From Klebsiella sp. WP3-W18-ESBL-02 (lineage in GTDB: Bacteria > Pseudomonadota > Gammaproteobacteria > Enterobacterales > Enterobacteriaceae): a stretch of DNA of 64,000 nt. Under the pieces are notes generated by a model, which saw only the letters and a list, made by a program, of their open reading frames with translations, was not told the DNA's origin and ran no database searches. Location: assembly GCF_014168815.1 (NCBI RefSeq), contig NZ_AP021972.1, forward strand, positions 3,472,001 through 3,536,000. The letters run 5' to 3'. Position numbers and translations under genes: made by a program. Position 1 is the stretch's first letter. Each line of letters begins with the position of its first letter. Shown here in pieces: positions 25,764-34,693 of the stretch.

Positions 25764-26745
25764 TGGAAGCCACACGTGCGTACAGCTGCTGCAGCAGGGT
25801 CATGAAGTGGTGATTCTCGACAACCTGTGCAACAGCAAACGTAGCGTTTTGCCCGTCATTACCCGCCTGGGCGGCAAAGCCCCATCGTTCGTCGAAGGCG
25901 ATATCCGTGATGAAGCGCTGATGACCGAGATCCTCCGCGATCGCGCCATTGATGCGGTGATCCACTTCGCGGGCCTGAAGGCCGTCGGTGAATCAGTGCA
26001 AAAGCCGCTGGAGTACTACGACAACAACGTTAACGGCACCCTGCGTTTAATCAGCGCAATGCGCGCCGCGAACGTTAAAAACTTCATTTTCAGCTCTTCC
26101 GCGACCGTCTACGGCGACCAGCCGAAAATCCCTTATGTTGAAAGCTTCCCGACCGGTACACCGCAAAGCCCATACGGCAAAAGTAAGCTGATGGTTGAAC
26201 AGATCCTGACCGACCTGCAAAAAGCGCAGCCGGACTGGAGCATTGCGCTACTGCGCTACTTCAACCCGGTGGGTGCGCATCAGTCTGGCGATATGGGCGA
26301 AGATCCGCAGGGCATTCCGAACAACCTGATGCCGTACATTGCGCAGGTGGCGGTAGGCCGTCGTGAATCGCTGGCCATTTTCGGTAACGACTACCCGACG
26401 CCTGACGGCACCGGCGTGCGCGATTACATCCACGTCATGGACCTCGCCGACGGCCACGTTGCGGCGATGGAAAAGCTGGCCAACAAAGCCGGCGTGCATA
26501 TCTACAACCTTGGTGCAGGCGTCGGCAGCAGCGTGCTTGACGTGGTTAACGCGTTCAGCAAAGCCTGCGGCAAACCCATTAACTACCACTTCGCTCCCCG
26601 TCGTGACGGCGACCTCCCGGCCTACTGGGCCGATGCAAGCAAAGCCGACCAGGAGCTGAACTGGCGTGTCACCCGTAACCTTGATGAAATGGCGCAGGAC
26701 ACCTGGCACTGGCAGTCCCGCCATCCTCAGGGATATCCCGATTAA
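25729..26745 (+). CDS. galE: UDP-glucose 4-epimerase
   Basis: GalE interconverts UDP-galactose and UDP-glucose in the Leloir pathway. I place the start at MKVLVTGGSGYIGSHT (25729; ribosome site CGGAG), giving 338 residues as in E. coli. An in-frame ATG at 25687 lies in the promoter. The NAD motif GGSGYIG and the catalytic SSSATVYG (Ser about 124) and YGKSK (Tyr about 149, Lys 153) are present. It is first in galETKM. Confidence 0.97.
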   Translation: MKVLVTGGSGYIGSHTCVQLLQQGHEVVILDNLCNSKRSVLPVITRLGGKAPSFVEGDIRDEALMTEILRDRAIDAVIHFAGLKAVGESVQKPLEYYDNNVNGTLRLISAMRAANVKNFIFSSSATVYGDQPKIPYVESFPTGTPQSPYGKSKLMVEQILTDLQKAQPDWSIALLRYFNPVGAHQSGDMGEDPQGIPNNLMPYIAQVAVGRRESLAIFGNDYPTPDGTGVRDYIHVMDLADGHVAAMEKLANKAGVHIYNLGAGVGSSVLDVVNAFSKACGKPINYHFAPRRDGDLPAYWADASKADQELNWRVTRNLDEMAQDTWHWQSRHPQGYPD

Positions 26746-26755
26746 GGATTGTGAA

Positions 26756-27802
26756 ATGACGCAATTTAACCCCGTCGACCATCCGCATCGCCGCTTTAAT
26801 CCGTTAACCGGCCAGTGGATCCTCGTGTCACCGCATCGTGCAAAGCGCCCCTGGCAGGGGGCGCAAGAGACACCGTCAAAACAGACGCTGCCCGCACACG
26901 ATCCGGACTGCTTTTTGTGCCCGGGAAATACCCGGGTGACGGGCGATAAGAACCCGGACTACACCAGCACCTACGTCTTCACTAACGATTTTGCCGCGCT
27001 GATGGTCGATACACCGGATGCACCGGAAAGCAACGATCCGTTAATGCGCTGCCAGAGCGCACGCGGTACCAGCCGGGTGATTTGCTTCTCCCCTGACCAC
27101 AGCAAAACGCTGCCGGAGCTGAGCCTCAGCGCCCTGCAGTCGGTGGTTAAAACCTGGCAGGAGCAGACTGCAGAATTGGGTCAGCGCTATCCGTGGGTTC
27201 AGGTGTTTGAAAATAAAGGCGCGGCGATGGGCTGTTCTAACCCGCATCCACATGGCCAGGTCTGGGCAAACAGTTTTCTGCCCAACGAAATTGAGCGTGA
27301 AGATCGCCTGATGCGCGACTATTACGCTGAACAGCGGTCGCCGATGCTGGTGGATTACGTTAACCGCGAGCTGGCCGATGGCAGCCGCACGGTGGTTGAA
27401 ACCGAACACTGGCTGGCGGTTGTTCCCTACTGGGCGGCCTGGCCGTTCGAAACGCTGCTGCTGCCAAAAACGCACGTACTGCGCATTACCGACTTAACCG
27501 ACGCCCAGCGCGAAGACCTGGCGCTGGCGTTGAAAAAACTGACCAGCCGCTACGATAACCTCTTCCAGTGCTCCTTCCCCTATTCGATGGGCTGGCACGG
27601 CGCGCCGTTCAACGGAGAAGATAACGCTCACTGGCAGCTGCATGCGCACTTCTATCCGCCGCTGCTGCGCTCGGCCACCGTGCGCAAATTTATGGTCGGG
27701 TATGAAATGCTGGCAGAGACCCAGCGCGACCTGACGGCAGAACAAGCGGCCGAGCGCCTGCGCGCGGTCAGCGACATCCACTTTCGCGAGTCCGGAGAAT
27801 AA
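26756..27802 (+). CDS. galT: galactose-1-phosphate uridylyltransferase
   Basis: GalT transfers UMP between UDP-glucose and galactose-1-phosphate. The start MTQFNPVDHPHRRFNP at 26756, 10 bases after galE, gives 348 residues, the E. coli length. The active-site HPH motif is in GCSNPHPHGQVW (nucleophile about H166). The zinc-site cysteines are in CFLCPGN near residue 52. It belongs to galETKM. Confidence 0.97.
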   Translation: MTQFNPVDHPHRRFNPLTGQWILVSPHRAKRPWQGAQETPSKQTLPAHDPDCFLCPGNTRVTGDKNPDYTSTYVFTNDFAALMVDTPDAPESNDPLMRCQSARGTSRVICFSPDHSKTLPELSLSALQSVVKTWQEQTAELGQRYPWVQVFENKGAAMGCSNPHPHGQVWANSFLPNEIEREDRLMRDYYAEQRSPMLVDYVNRELADGSRTVVETEHWLAVVPYWAAWPFETLLLPKTHVLRITDLTDAQREDLALALKKLTSRYDNLFQCSFPYSMGWHGAPFNGEDNAHWQLHAHFYPPLLRSATVRKFMVGYEMLAETQRDLTAEQAAERLRAVSDIHFRESGE

Positions 27803-27804
27803 CA

Positions 27805-28953
27805 ATGAGTCTGAAAGAAAGAACACAAGCCCTGTTTGCTGAAAAATTCGGCTACCCTGCCACCCACGTCATCCAGGCTCCGGGCCGCGTTAACCTGATT
27901 GGTGAACACACCGACTACAACGATGGCTTTGTACTGCCGTGCGCCATTGATTATCAAACCGTTATCAGCTGCTCACCGCGTGAAGACCGTACGGTGCGCG
28001 TGATCGCCGCCGACTACGACAACGAAAGCGATACCTTTTCCCTCGATGCGCCGATCGTCAGCCACGAAACTCAGCAGTGGTCCAACTACGTTCGTGGCGT
28101 CGTCAAGCATCTGCAAAAACGTGATAACGCCTTTGGCGGGGCGGATCTGGTCATCAGCGGCAACGTGCCGCAGGGGGCGGGTTTAAGCTCCTCCGCCTCG
28201 CTGGAAGTGGCGGTCGGTACCGTTTTCCAGCAGCTTTACCATCTGCCGCTCGACGGCGCTCAGATTGCGCTCAACGGCCAGGAAGCCGAAAACCAGTTTG
28301 TGGGCTGTAACTGCGGCATTATGGATCAGCTGATTTCGGCGCTGGGCAAAAAAGACCACGCGCTGCTGATCGACTGCCGGACACTGGGCACAAAAGCGGT
28401 CTCGATGCCTGAAGGCGTCGCCGTCGTGATTATCAACAGCAACTTCAAGCGCACTCTGGTTGGCAGTGAATACAACACCCGTCGCGAACAGTGCGAAACC
28501 GGCGCGCGTTTCTTCCAGCGCGCGGCTCTGCGTGACGTCACCGTCGACGAATTTAATGCTGTGGCCCACGAGCTGGACCCGGTGGTGGCCAAACGCGTAC
28601 GCCATGTCCTGACCGAAAATGCCCGCACCGTGGAAGCGGCGGCCGCGCTGGAGAAAGGCGACCTGCTGCGTATGGGCCAACTTATGGCCGAATCACACGC
28701 CTCAATGCGCGATGACTTTGAAATCACCGTACCGCAGATTGATACCCTGGTGGATATCGTCAAAGCGACCGTCGGCGAGCAGGGCGGCGTGCGTATGACC
28801 GGTGGCGGCTTCGGCGGCTGCATCGTTGCGCTGATTCCAGAAACGCTGGTTCCGGCGGTGAAACAAGCGGTAGCGGAACAGTACGAAGCGAAAACGGGCA
28901 TCAAGGAAACCTTCTATGTTTGCAAACCGTCGCAAGGAGCTGGCCAGTGCTAA
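27805..28953 (+). CDS. galK: galactokinase
   Basis: GalK phosphorylates galactose at C1 with ATP. The 382-residue GHMP kinase shows the galactokinase signature GRVNLIGEHTDYNDGFVLP (about residues 27-45). The ATP loop is VPQGAGLSSSASLEVA (about 118-133), and the C-terminal motif is MTGGGFGGCIVAL. The gene starts 2 bases after galT and overlaps galM by 7 bases. Confidence 0.97.
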   Translation: MSLKERTQALFAEKFGYPATHVIQAPGRVNLIGEHTDYNDGFVLPCAIDYQTVISCSPREDRTVRVIAADYDNESDTFSLDAPIVSHETQQWSNYVRGVVKHLQKRDNAFGGADLVISGNVPQGAGLSSSASLEVAVGTVFQQLYHLPLDGAQIALNGQEAENQFVGCNCGIMDQLISALGKKDHALLIDCRTLGTKAVSMPEGVAVVIINSNFKRTLVGSEYNTRREQCETGARFFQRAALRDVTVDEFNAVAHELDPVVAKRVRHVLTENARTVEAAAALEKGDLLRMGQLMAESHASMRDDFEITVPQIDTLVDIVKATVGEQGGVRMTGGGFGGCIVALIPETLVPAVKQAVAEQYEAKTGIKETFYVCKPSQGAGQC

Positions 28954-29987
28954 CTGAAACTCCCGAGCTGGCCGCTGACGGCCAACCGTACCGTCTGATC
29001 ACCTTACGCAATGCCAACGGCGTTGTCGTGACCCTGATGGATTGGGGCGCCACGCTGCTGTCGGCGCGTATTCCGCTTAGCGACGGCAGCGTGCGTGAAG
29101 CGTTGCTGGGCTGCGCTTCGCCAGCGCAGTACCCACAGCAGGCGGCGTTTCTCGGCGCGTCTATTGGCCGCTACGCCAACCGCATCGCCAACAGCCGCTT
29201 CACGCTCGATGGACAGACGGTAGACGTCGCGCCAAGCCAGGGAGAGCACCAGCTGCACGGCGGACCGGAAGGCTTTGATAAGCGACGCTGGTTAGTGACC
29301 ACCCAGAACGCGACGGAAGCGGTCTTTACCCTGACCTCGCCAGACGGCGACCAGGGTTTCCCCGGCGAATTGCAGGCTACCGCAATCTACCGCCTGACCG
29401 AAGACAACCGCATCTCTATTGAATACCGCGCTAAGGTTGATAAGGCCTGCCCGGTGAACCTGACTAACCACGTTTACTTTAACCTTGACGGCGCGCAGAC
29501 CGACGTGCGCAACCACACCCTGCAGCTGCTGGCAGATGACTATCTGCCGGTGGACGCCAGCGGGATCCCGCACGAAGGGCTGAAAGCAGTAGCAGGCACC
29601 GGCTTCGACTTCCGTGAGCCGAAGACCGTCGCACAGGACTTCTTGCGCGATGACGATCAGAAAAAGGTGAATGGTTACGATCACGCCTTCCTGCTACAGG
29701 CCAACGGCGACGCCAGCCAAGTGGTTGCCAACGTCTGGTCGCAAGACAAAAAGCTGCAGATGGCGGTCTACACCTCGGCGCCCGCAATCCAGTTCTACTC
29801 GGGCAACTTCCTCGACGGTACCCTTTCCCGCACCGCGCAACCTTATGCCGCATGGCAGGGGCTGGCGCTGGAAAGCGAATTTCTGCCGGACAGCCCTAAC
29901 CATCCGGAATGGCCGCAGCCGGACTGCGTTTTACGGCCGGGCAACGAGTACGTTAGCCTGACCGAATATCAGTTTATTGCCCTGTAG
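28947..29987 (+). CDS. galM: galactose mutarotase (aldose 1-epimerase)
   Basis: GalM converts beta- to alpha-D-galactose for GalK. I choose the GTG at 28947 (VLTETPELAADGQ) with ribosome site AAGGAG eight bases upstream. It gives 346 residues, the E. coli length, and overlaps the galK end. The catalytic His lie in QLHGGPEGFDKR and NLTNHVYFNLDG. The catalytic Glu lies in LALESEFLPDSPNHPEWP. Confidence 0.95.
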   Translation: MLTETPELAADGQPYRLITLRNANGVVVTLMDWGATLLSARIPLSDGSVREALLGCASPAQYPQQAAFLGASIGRYANRIANSRFTLDGQTVDVAPSQGEHQLHGGPEGFDKRRWLVTTQNATEAVFTLTSPDGDQGFPGELQATAIYRLTEDNRISIEYRAKVDKACPVNLTNHVYFNLDGAQTDVRNHTLQLLADDYLPVDASGIPHEGLKAVAGTGFDFREPKTVAQDFLRDDDQKKVNGYDHAFLLQANGDASQVVANVWSQDKKLQMAVYTSAPAIQFYSGNFLDGTLSRTAQPYAAWQGLALESEFLPDSPNHPEWPQPDCVLRPGNEYVSLTEYQFIAL

Positions 29988-30001
29988 TGACCGATGTTAC
30001 C

Positions 30002-30030
30002 CGCCCGGCCGAGCGAAGCGACGCCGGGCT
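30002..30030. repeat. REP-like hairpin after galM
   Basis: CGCCCGGC and GCCGGGC arms enclose CGAGCGAAGCGAC a few bases after the galM stop. It resembles the GC-rich stem-loops common between enterobacterial genes and may protect or end the gal mRNA. The remainder of 29988-30237 shows no gene. Confidence 0.5.
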
Positions 30031-30194
30031 ATTCTCTCCCCTGCGGCATCTCGCCGATCTTTTAAGCATATCGCTGAAAATAACGTCACGAACAGACAAA
30101 ATAATAACGCTGAGTTCACATGCATCTTACACTGGGGCACTATTTTCGCTATGGTTATGCATAAGCGTTGCTGGCGAGGCGATCGCGGCAATAT

Positions 30195-30213
30195 AATGAG
30201 AATTGTTATCATT
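30195..30213 (+). promoter_or_regulatory. Fur box upstream of gpmA
   Basis: AATGAGAATTGTTATCATT matches the 19-bp Fur palindrome at most positions and lies 25 bases before the gpmA start. E. coli gpmA is a known Fur-repressed gene, so iron control is likely. Confidence 0.75.
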
Positions 30214-30237
30214 CAATAAAGCTTGAGGAGTGAGAGT

Positions 30238-30990
30238 ATGGCTGTAACTAAGCTGGTACTGGTTCGTCACGGTGAAAGTCAGTGGAACAACGAAAACCGT
30301 TTCACCGGTTGGTACGACGTTGATCTGTCTGAGAAAGGCGTTAGCGAAGCAAAAGCAGCAGGCAAACTGCTGAAGGCTGAAGGCTTCAGCTTCGACTTTG
30401 CTTATACCTCTGTGCTGAAACGTGCCATCCACACGCTGTGGAACGTTCTGGATGAACTGGATCAGGCCTGGCTGCCGGTTGAGAAATCCTGGAAACTGAA
30501 CGAGCGCCACTACGGCGCGCTGCAGGGTCTGAACAAAGCCGAAACCGCAGAAAAATACGGTGACGAGCAGGTTAAGCAGTGGCGCCGCGGTTTCGCGGTC
30601 ACCCCACCAGAGCTGACGAAAGACGACGAGCGCTATCCGGGCCACGACCCGCGTTACGCTAAGCTGACCGATAAAGAGCTGCCAACCACCGAGAGCCTGG
30701 CGCTGACCATCGAGCGCGTGGTGCCTTACTGGAACGAAACCATTCTGCCGCGCCTGAAAAGCGGCGAGCGCGTAATCATCGCTGCGCACGGTAACTCCCT
30801 GCGTGCGCTGGTCAAATACCTCGACAACATGGGCGAAGATGAAATTCTTGAGCTGAACATCCCGACCGGCGTTCCGCTGGTGTACGAGTTCGACGAAAAC
30901 TTCAAGCCTATCAAACACTACTATCTGGGCAATGCGGATGAAATCGCCGCGAAAGCCGCTGCGGTAGCAAACCAGGGTAAAGCGAAGTGA
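30238..30990 (+). CDS. gpmA: 2,3-bisphosphoglycerate-dependent phosphoglycerate mutase
   Basis: GpmA interconverts 3- and 2-phosphoglycerate in glycolysis. The start MAVTKLVLVRHGESQWN at 30238 (ribosome site GAGGAG) gives 250 residues as in E. coli. The phospho-histidine is H11 in VRHGE, and the second catalytic His is in IIAAHGNSLRAL near residue 184. The upstream Fur box suggests iron repression. Confidence 0.97.
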   Translation: MAVTKLVLVRHGESQWNNENRFTGWYDVDLSEKGVSEAKAAGKLLKAEGFSFDFAYTSVLKRAIHTLWNVLDELDQAWLPVEKSWKLNERHYGALQGLNKAETAEKYGDEQVKQWRRGFAVTPPELTKDDERYPGHDPRYAKLTDKELPTTESLALTIERVVPYWNETILPRLKSGERVIIAAHGNSLRALVKYLDNMGEDEILELNIPTGVPLVYEFDENFKPIKHYYLGNADEIAAKAAAVANQGKAK

Positions 30991-30996
30991 TAAAAC

Positions 30997-31022
30997 CGCC
31001 CTCTCTACGGAGAGGGCGTTTC
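30997..31022. terminator. gpmA terminator shared with the end of the nuclease/NACHT locus
   Basis: CGCCCTCTC and GAGAGGGCG pair around TACG and are followed by a short T-rich run. The TAG stop of the leftward-reading accessory gene (31005-31007) lies inside this hairpin, so its last codons are part of the stem. The accessory insert therefore reaches exactly to the gpmA terminator. Confidence 0.8.
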
Positions 31023-32339
31023 ATCTCTGGCAACCTCAATCCATAGCTGGAAAATGCGTAAAATACGAGGGTCAGTAACTCTGTTTGCATAATCGGTATA
31101 AGCGTCCAAATGCCGTGCTGAAAGCAACGTGGAAAACTCTCCGGCTTTACCTTCAAACATTTGCGCATTAATCGAATTCCATGGCATTTCAATCATATTT
31201 TTTAAAAACGCATCGGCCACCTCATCATCCCATTTTGACGCCACGAGCATAAACAGCGTGTGATGCCACATATGGAAACTAAGCAATGAAGGAATCAGGC
31301 TAATCGTTAGCGCTTTCGTCAGCAGATGCGCTCTTCCAACCAACAATTTAGCCAGATAATTATTAATGACCGGTACAGACTGACTTGAGATCGCTAGCTC
31401 CAGCAGTTCTGTTGCCCGCGCGTCGGTGAGCGCATTCACCATCTGACGTTGATAATTGTCGATCTCAGTCCACGCCTTGCAATCCAGCAAGATGATCTTA
31501 TTGATGATACCAACATCAATATCATCTGCATATTTCGCAATCGTCGCGATGACATGACTTAACGAGAAAGCATACGTGATATCGTCTTCCGCGAATTTAT
31601 CTCTCTTTTCCTGAGGGAAAAACGACTCCAGATAACCATTTAACCACTGGCTTATCCGCGTGCGATCTGCGCATTTATCAATAAGTCGGATTAGCTCAAC
31701 CTCCACGCGAGCTAAATTATGCCCACGCGTAATATTACGCTCATAAAATGCAATAAAATCAGCACAAAGTGGCAAAAGTGCGGAGGTTGGAGAGGCATTC
31801 AAGAACGACAGGGCATACATAATCGTATCCATTTTGTCACTCTTAATGGCATCAAGAGCGACATCAGCAAATGAAGTGAGCTGATGCACACTGGCGATGC
31901 TCCATAAATAGGCATAAACAACAAAATCAGCACGCCGTTTACTCTGTTGGCAGGCAGCAAACAGGCGTGATTCATGCGCGACAAGACCAGGCCAGTGCTT
32001 TAAAACATCCACCCGGCTTTCAAGATAACTATGGCCAAGACTATAGAAAAGCTTGTCATCATCCAGACATGCAATCAAAACGTTCAGTTCCTCTTCGAAA
32101 TCGATCGCTTCTCCCAGCTCAAACAGCGTCTTCTTCAAAATAAATCTGAAATTATTCTGCGTAATCATTGAGTTATATAAAACAGTTATCAAGCTGGTAG
32201 GAGCAATGTCCCTAATAGCATATAAGGCAGAGTATAAATCCTTAGCCGATTGCGTTCCGGCCACGATCGCCTCTAGTAGTGGCAGGTCAGAGTCATCACC
32301 GTAAAACCTCAAGGTATCTGAAGCGAGGCAGGTTAACAC
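31005..32339 (-). CDS. C-terminal helical-repeat half of the nuclease/NACHT protein (after in-frame TAG)
   Basis: These 444 residues are almost entirely alpha-helical, with HEAT-like repeating helix pairs (for example DLPLLEAIVAGTQSAKDLYSALYAIRDIAP). No catalytic motif is visible. Solenoids of this kind form the target-sensing part of STAND ATPases. The first usable start is a GTG at 32339, and no ribosome site stands at normal spacing before it; the nearest GGAG is about 19 bases away. It is in the same frame as the preceding 745-residue gene, separated only by TAG-CGA. I therefore regard it as the natural C-terminus of that protein, now cut off or reached only by readthrough. Confidence 0.7.
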   Translation of the reverse strand: MLTCLASDTLRFYGDDSDLPLLEAIVAGTQSAKDLYSALYAIRDIAPTSLITVLYNSMITQNNFRFILKKTLFELGEAIDFEEELNVLIACLDDDKLFYSLGHSYLESRVDVLKHWPGLVAHESRLFAACQQSKRRADFVVYAYLWSIASVHQLTSFADVALDAIKSDKMDTIMYALSFLNASPTSALLPLCADFIAFYERNITRGHNLARVEVELIRLIDKCADRTRISQWLNGYLESFFPQEKRDKFAEDDITYAFSLSHVIATIAKYADDIDVGIINKIILLDCKAWTEIDNYQRQMVNALTDARATELLELAISSQSVPVINNYLAKLLVGRAHLLTKALTISLIPSLLSFHMWHHTLFMLVASKWDDEVADAFLKNMIEMPWNSINAQMFEGKAGEFSTLLSARHLDAYTDYANRVTDPRILRIFQLWIEVARDETPSP

Positions 32340-32342
32340 TCG

Positions 32343-32345
32343 CTA
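32343..32345 (-). other. in-frame amber codon splitting the nuclease/NACHT protein
   Basis: The minus strand reads TGG CAA GTT GAC TAG CGA GTG TTA ACC. The frame is unchanged on both sides and open for about 745 codons before and 445 after. A single-base change from a sense codon such as CAG or TGG is enough to explain it. Readthrough or a sequencing error are alternatives. Confidence 0.85.
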
Positions 32346-34580
32346 GTCAACTTGCCAGCTCCGTAGCGTCTGTCTCGCAAGGGCCGTAATGACGGCCACA
32401 GGTCCACTCCACCAAATCTGATACTCCCCTCCTGAGATTTTGGATGCAAATTGCATTCTTCCCGATGAGTCATCAAGCGAATACTGAAGTACAGCAATGT
32501 CCCCCGAACGGGCCAGTGCCACCAACCGCTGGCCTTTATGCTGATAATCACGCAACCCCAGCTTCGAATGTAAACGAGCCACTGCCCCTTCCGTGCCGAG
32601 CACGCCTAATGCAACCATTGCCGCACTACGTACCATTATTTCCGGGCTTTGCTCTTGTTCCAGTAGCAAGGTTTCCGCCGCTGCAAGCATTGGGGCACCA
32701 AAAGCTTTGGCAATCGTAGCCCCACAGATCAAATCCTGCTCCAGAATAAAATTCAGAAACTCCATGGCTTCGGGTGGTGAAATTAGCTCGCCCACAAAAT
32801 GCCATGCATCTCTTCCTATACATTTAACGATCCGACGGTCCAGCTCACGCCAGTTCTTCTTAAGCCTCTTTGCCAGTAAATGATCAAGCAGGATATTGTG
32901 TTCTGTGAAGATATAAATACTGTCTACTTTTTTAAGCACTTCAAACTTAGTAATAAAATCGGTAAACATCACCAGGGACGGGAAGGTAAATAAAATGCCA
33001 TCGACATTGAGCGCCAAGTTAACTTTACTGGCCAACTCACTAAGTTTGTCCTCTTCAAGTACGTAAGCCCCAAACCCAATCCGTATCTCGTAGACAATCA
33101 CAGCCATCACCGATACGATAGTGAAGTTATCCAACTTATTGAGAACAGTATCGGCAGATGTAATTCGGCTACGACTTTGGATAATTTTTTCCTTCAATAT
33201 CGCGTCTAACATTACTGAAAAAACTTTCGGTAATGCAGAATTTTTCTGGAAGAAATCCAGCGCATTAGTTAGGCCGAAGGGAGAGCGTAAAAAAGTGGTT
33301 TGCGGCTGCTGTATGATTAATCTCATTTCACCATAAAAGATATACAATAACTCCTGCGGGAGAACCGCACGCGCGATATTAATAATTTGCCGGTAAGTCA
33401 GAGGTTCGATACGCAGGATAAGATTGATGCCATTAATTGTAGCGGGAATGCGCAACCCCGTATCTCTTACAGTAATAATACAGGGATACTCTGCTGAAAT
33501 TACTTGCAATTCATTGACAAAAGCACTGACATCTGACTCCTGCATTTCATCCAGACCATCGAATAAAAAGACAAAGCGTGACGGCAAAGATCGCCAACTT
33601 CCCCAGCTTATACCTAGGCTGGACTCAATAGATTTATCCAGCCCACCGCGACTATAGGTATTGAGCGCAACGATAACAGGAAGATAGTCGCTCCTCTCCT
33701 CTAGAAGATGGAAACGAATATACTGCTGAAAAATGGTCTTACCACTGCCACCAGGGCAGGAAATTAGTATCTTCCCCGGAGCGGAAAAGAACATTGAGGA
33801 GCGATGAATAAAATCTGAGTAAGAATATCTAGTGGCCGCATTATCGCAATGAGCCTGATTATCCGTGCGGATATTTTCAGGCGTCTGACTTTGACTCAAC
33901 GATAACTCGGTATACCCAGAAGGAGCATTGCTGATATGGGCTCGATACTGATGAATGTCAAAGTTAGCGCGCGGATATTCACGCACTACAACATCAACGG
34001 CAAAAAAGCGATCCAACAACGGAATAATCGCTTGCCAGACTCTGGTCAACTCATTATCGAAATCGACCGCCGACCAGACAATAATTCGTGCAGCGTCAAT
34101 ATAATCACAAACAACTTTTACGGGATTTAACCCCAACATTTTTAATGCATTTATCTGTGTAATATAGCCTTTTGAAAGTACTTCCTCACATTTTTTTTTC
34201 AGATCGCTAAAACTATTTTGGCGCATCATTGCCCTTGTCGTTTTAGCGACATCTCCCGTCGTAATGATAAAATGCTGTTCAGGGGTATCATTCTGTAAAA
34301 TACCATTGAGTGCGATTTTTACGACTTCATCAGCCAGCGTGTCCGTACCGAGCGCCGCTGCATAACGTTTACACTGAATGCAAATAATTCCCTGAGTCTG
34401 ACTATCTCGGGCCGTACAATCAAAGCCTCCATCGGTGGATTTTTGTCTACCCGCCTCAAGCGCGAAACCCATTTCCTTGCCAATTTCGCTCATTGCAACA
34501 TAGACAAAATCCTCGAATTTATCGGGAGTCATCTGGGACAAAGGCAGAGGATGACCTTGATATAAATGCGGTTTTTGCAT
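32343..34580 (-). CDS. Mrr-like nuclease / NACHT-type STAND NTPase, probable antiphage defence protein
   Basis: Residues about 15-130 look like an Mrr-type PD-(D/E)xK nuclease: E23 in FEDFV, D54 in DGGFD and the Q69-C-K71 motif in ICIQCKRY. Residues about 260-480 form a NACHT-type NTPase with Walker A SCPGGSGKT (274-282) and the paired-acid Walker B FLFDGLDEM (about 338-346). A helical region follows and stops at residue 745. This nuclease-NTPase-sensor order is that of bacterial STAND defence proteins (Avs, bNACHT), in which sensing of a phage product triggers the nuclease. Antiphage function is inferred. The gene lies alone between gpmA and aroG, looks AT-richer than its neighbours, and appears to be the first part of a protein of about 1190 residues. 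Confidence 0.85.
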   Translation of the reverse strand: MQKPHLYQGHPLPLSQMTPDKFEDFVYVAMSEIGKEMGFALEAGRQKSTDGGFDCTARDSQTQGIICIQCKRYAAALGTDTLADEVVKIALNGILQNDTPEQHFIITTGDVAKTTRAMMRQNSFSDLKKKCEEVLSKGYITQINALKMLGLNPVKVVCDYIDAARIIVWSAVDFDNELTRVWQAIIPLLDRFFAVDVVVREYPRANFDIHQYRAHISNAPSGYTELSLSQSQTPENIRTDNQAHCDNAATRYSYSDFIHRSSMFFSAPGKILISCPGGSGKTIFQQYIRFHLLEERSDYLPVIVALNTYSRGGLDKSIESSLGISWGSWRSLPSRFVFLFDGLDEMQESDVSAFVNELQVISAEYPCIITVRDTGLRIPATINGINLILRIEPLTYRQIINIARAVLPQELLYIFYGEMRLIIQQPQTTFLRSPFGLTNALDFFQKNSALPKVFSVMLDAILKEKIIQSRSRITSADTVLNKLDNFTIVSVMAVIVYEIRIGFGAYVLEEDKLSELASKVNLALNVDGILFTFPSLVMFTDFITKFEVLKKVDSIYIFTEHNILLDHLLAKRLKKNWRELDRRIVKCIGRDAWHFVGELISPPEAMEFLNFILEQDLICGATIAKAFGAPMLAAAETLLLEQEQSPEIMVRSAAMVALGVLGTEGAVARLHSKLGLRDYQHKGQRLVALARSGDIAVLQYSLDDSSGRMQFASKISGGEYQIWWSGPVAVITALARQTLRSWQVD

Positions 34581-34621
34581 GGGGTAACACTCAGCATATC
34601 AGTTAGAGTAACTTATTGATT

Positions 34622-34643
34622 CTACTATTAGTAGGATAGTCAA
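34622..34643 (-). promoter_or_regulatory. candidate promoter and palindrome of the nuclease/NACHT gene
   Basis: On the minus strand a -35-like TTGACT (34643-34638) is followed by the perfect 13-base palindrome CTACTAATAGTAG (34634-34622). An AT-rich -10 region comes next. The palindrome lies where a repressor would block RNA polymerase. The -10 assignment is weak. Confidence 0.4.
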
Positions 34644-34670
34644 AGATACATAGCCGCCCGGCAAAAATAA

Positions 34671-34693
34671 AAAAACCGGCACACGGCCGGTTT
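34671..34693 (-). terminator. aroG terminator
   Basis: On the minus strand AAACCGGC and GCCGGTTT pair around CGTGT and are followed by a T-run. It ends aroG before the accessory gene, so the latter needs its own promoter. Confidence 0.88.

Noticed and set aside
31005..32339. Second gene of a two-gene defence operon
   Set aside because: I considered two separate subunits. The shared frame, the 3-base gap, the missing ribosome site and the continuing helical repeats favour one interrupted gene, although a coupled two-subunit form is not fully excluded.
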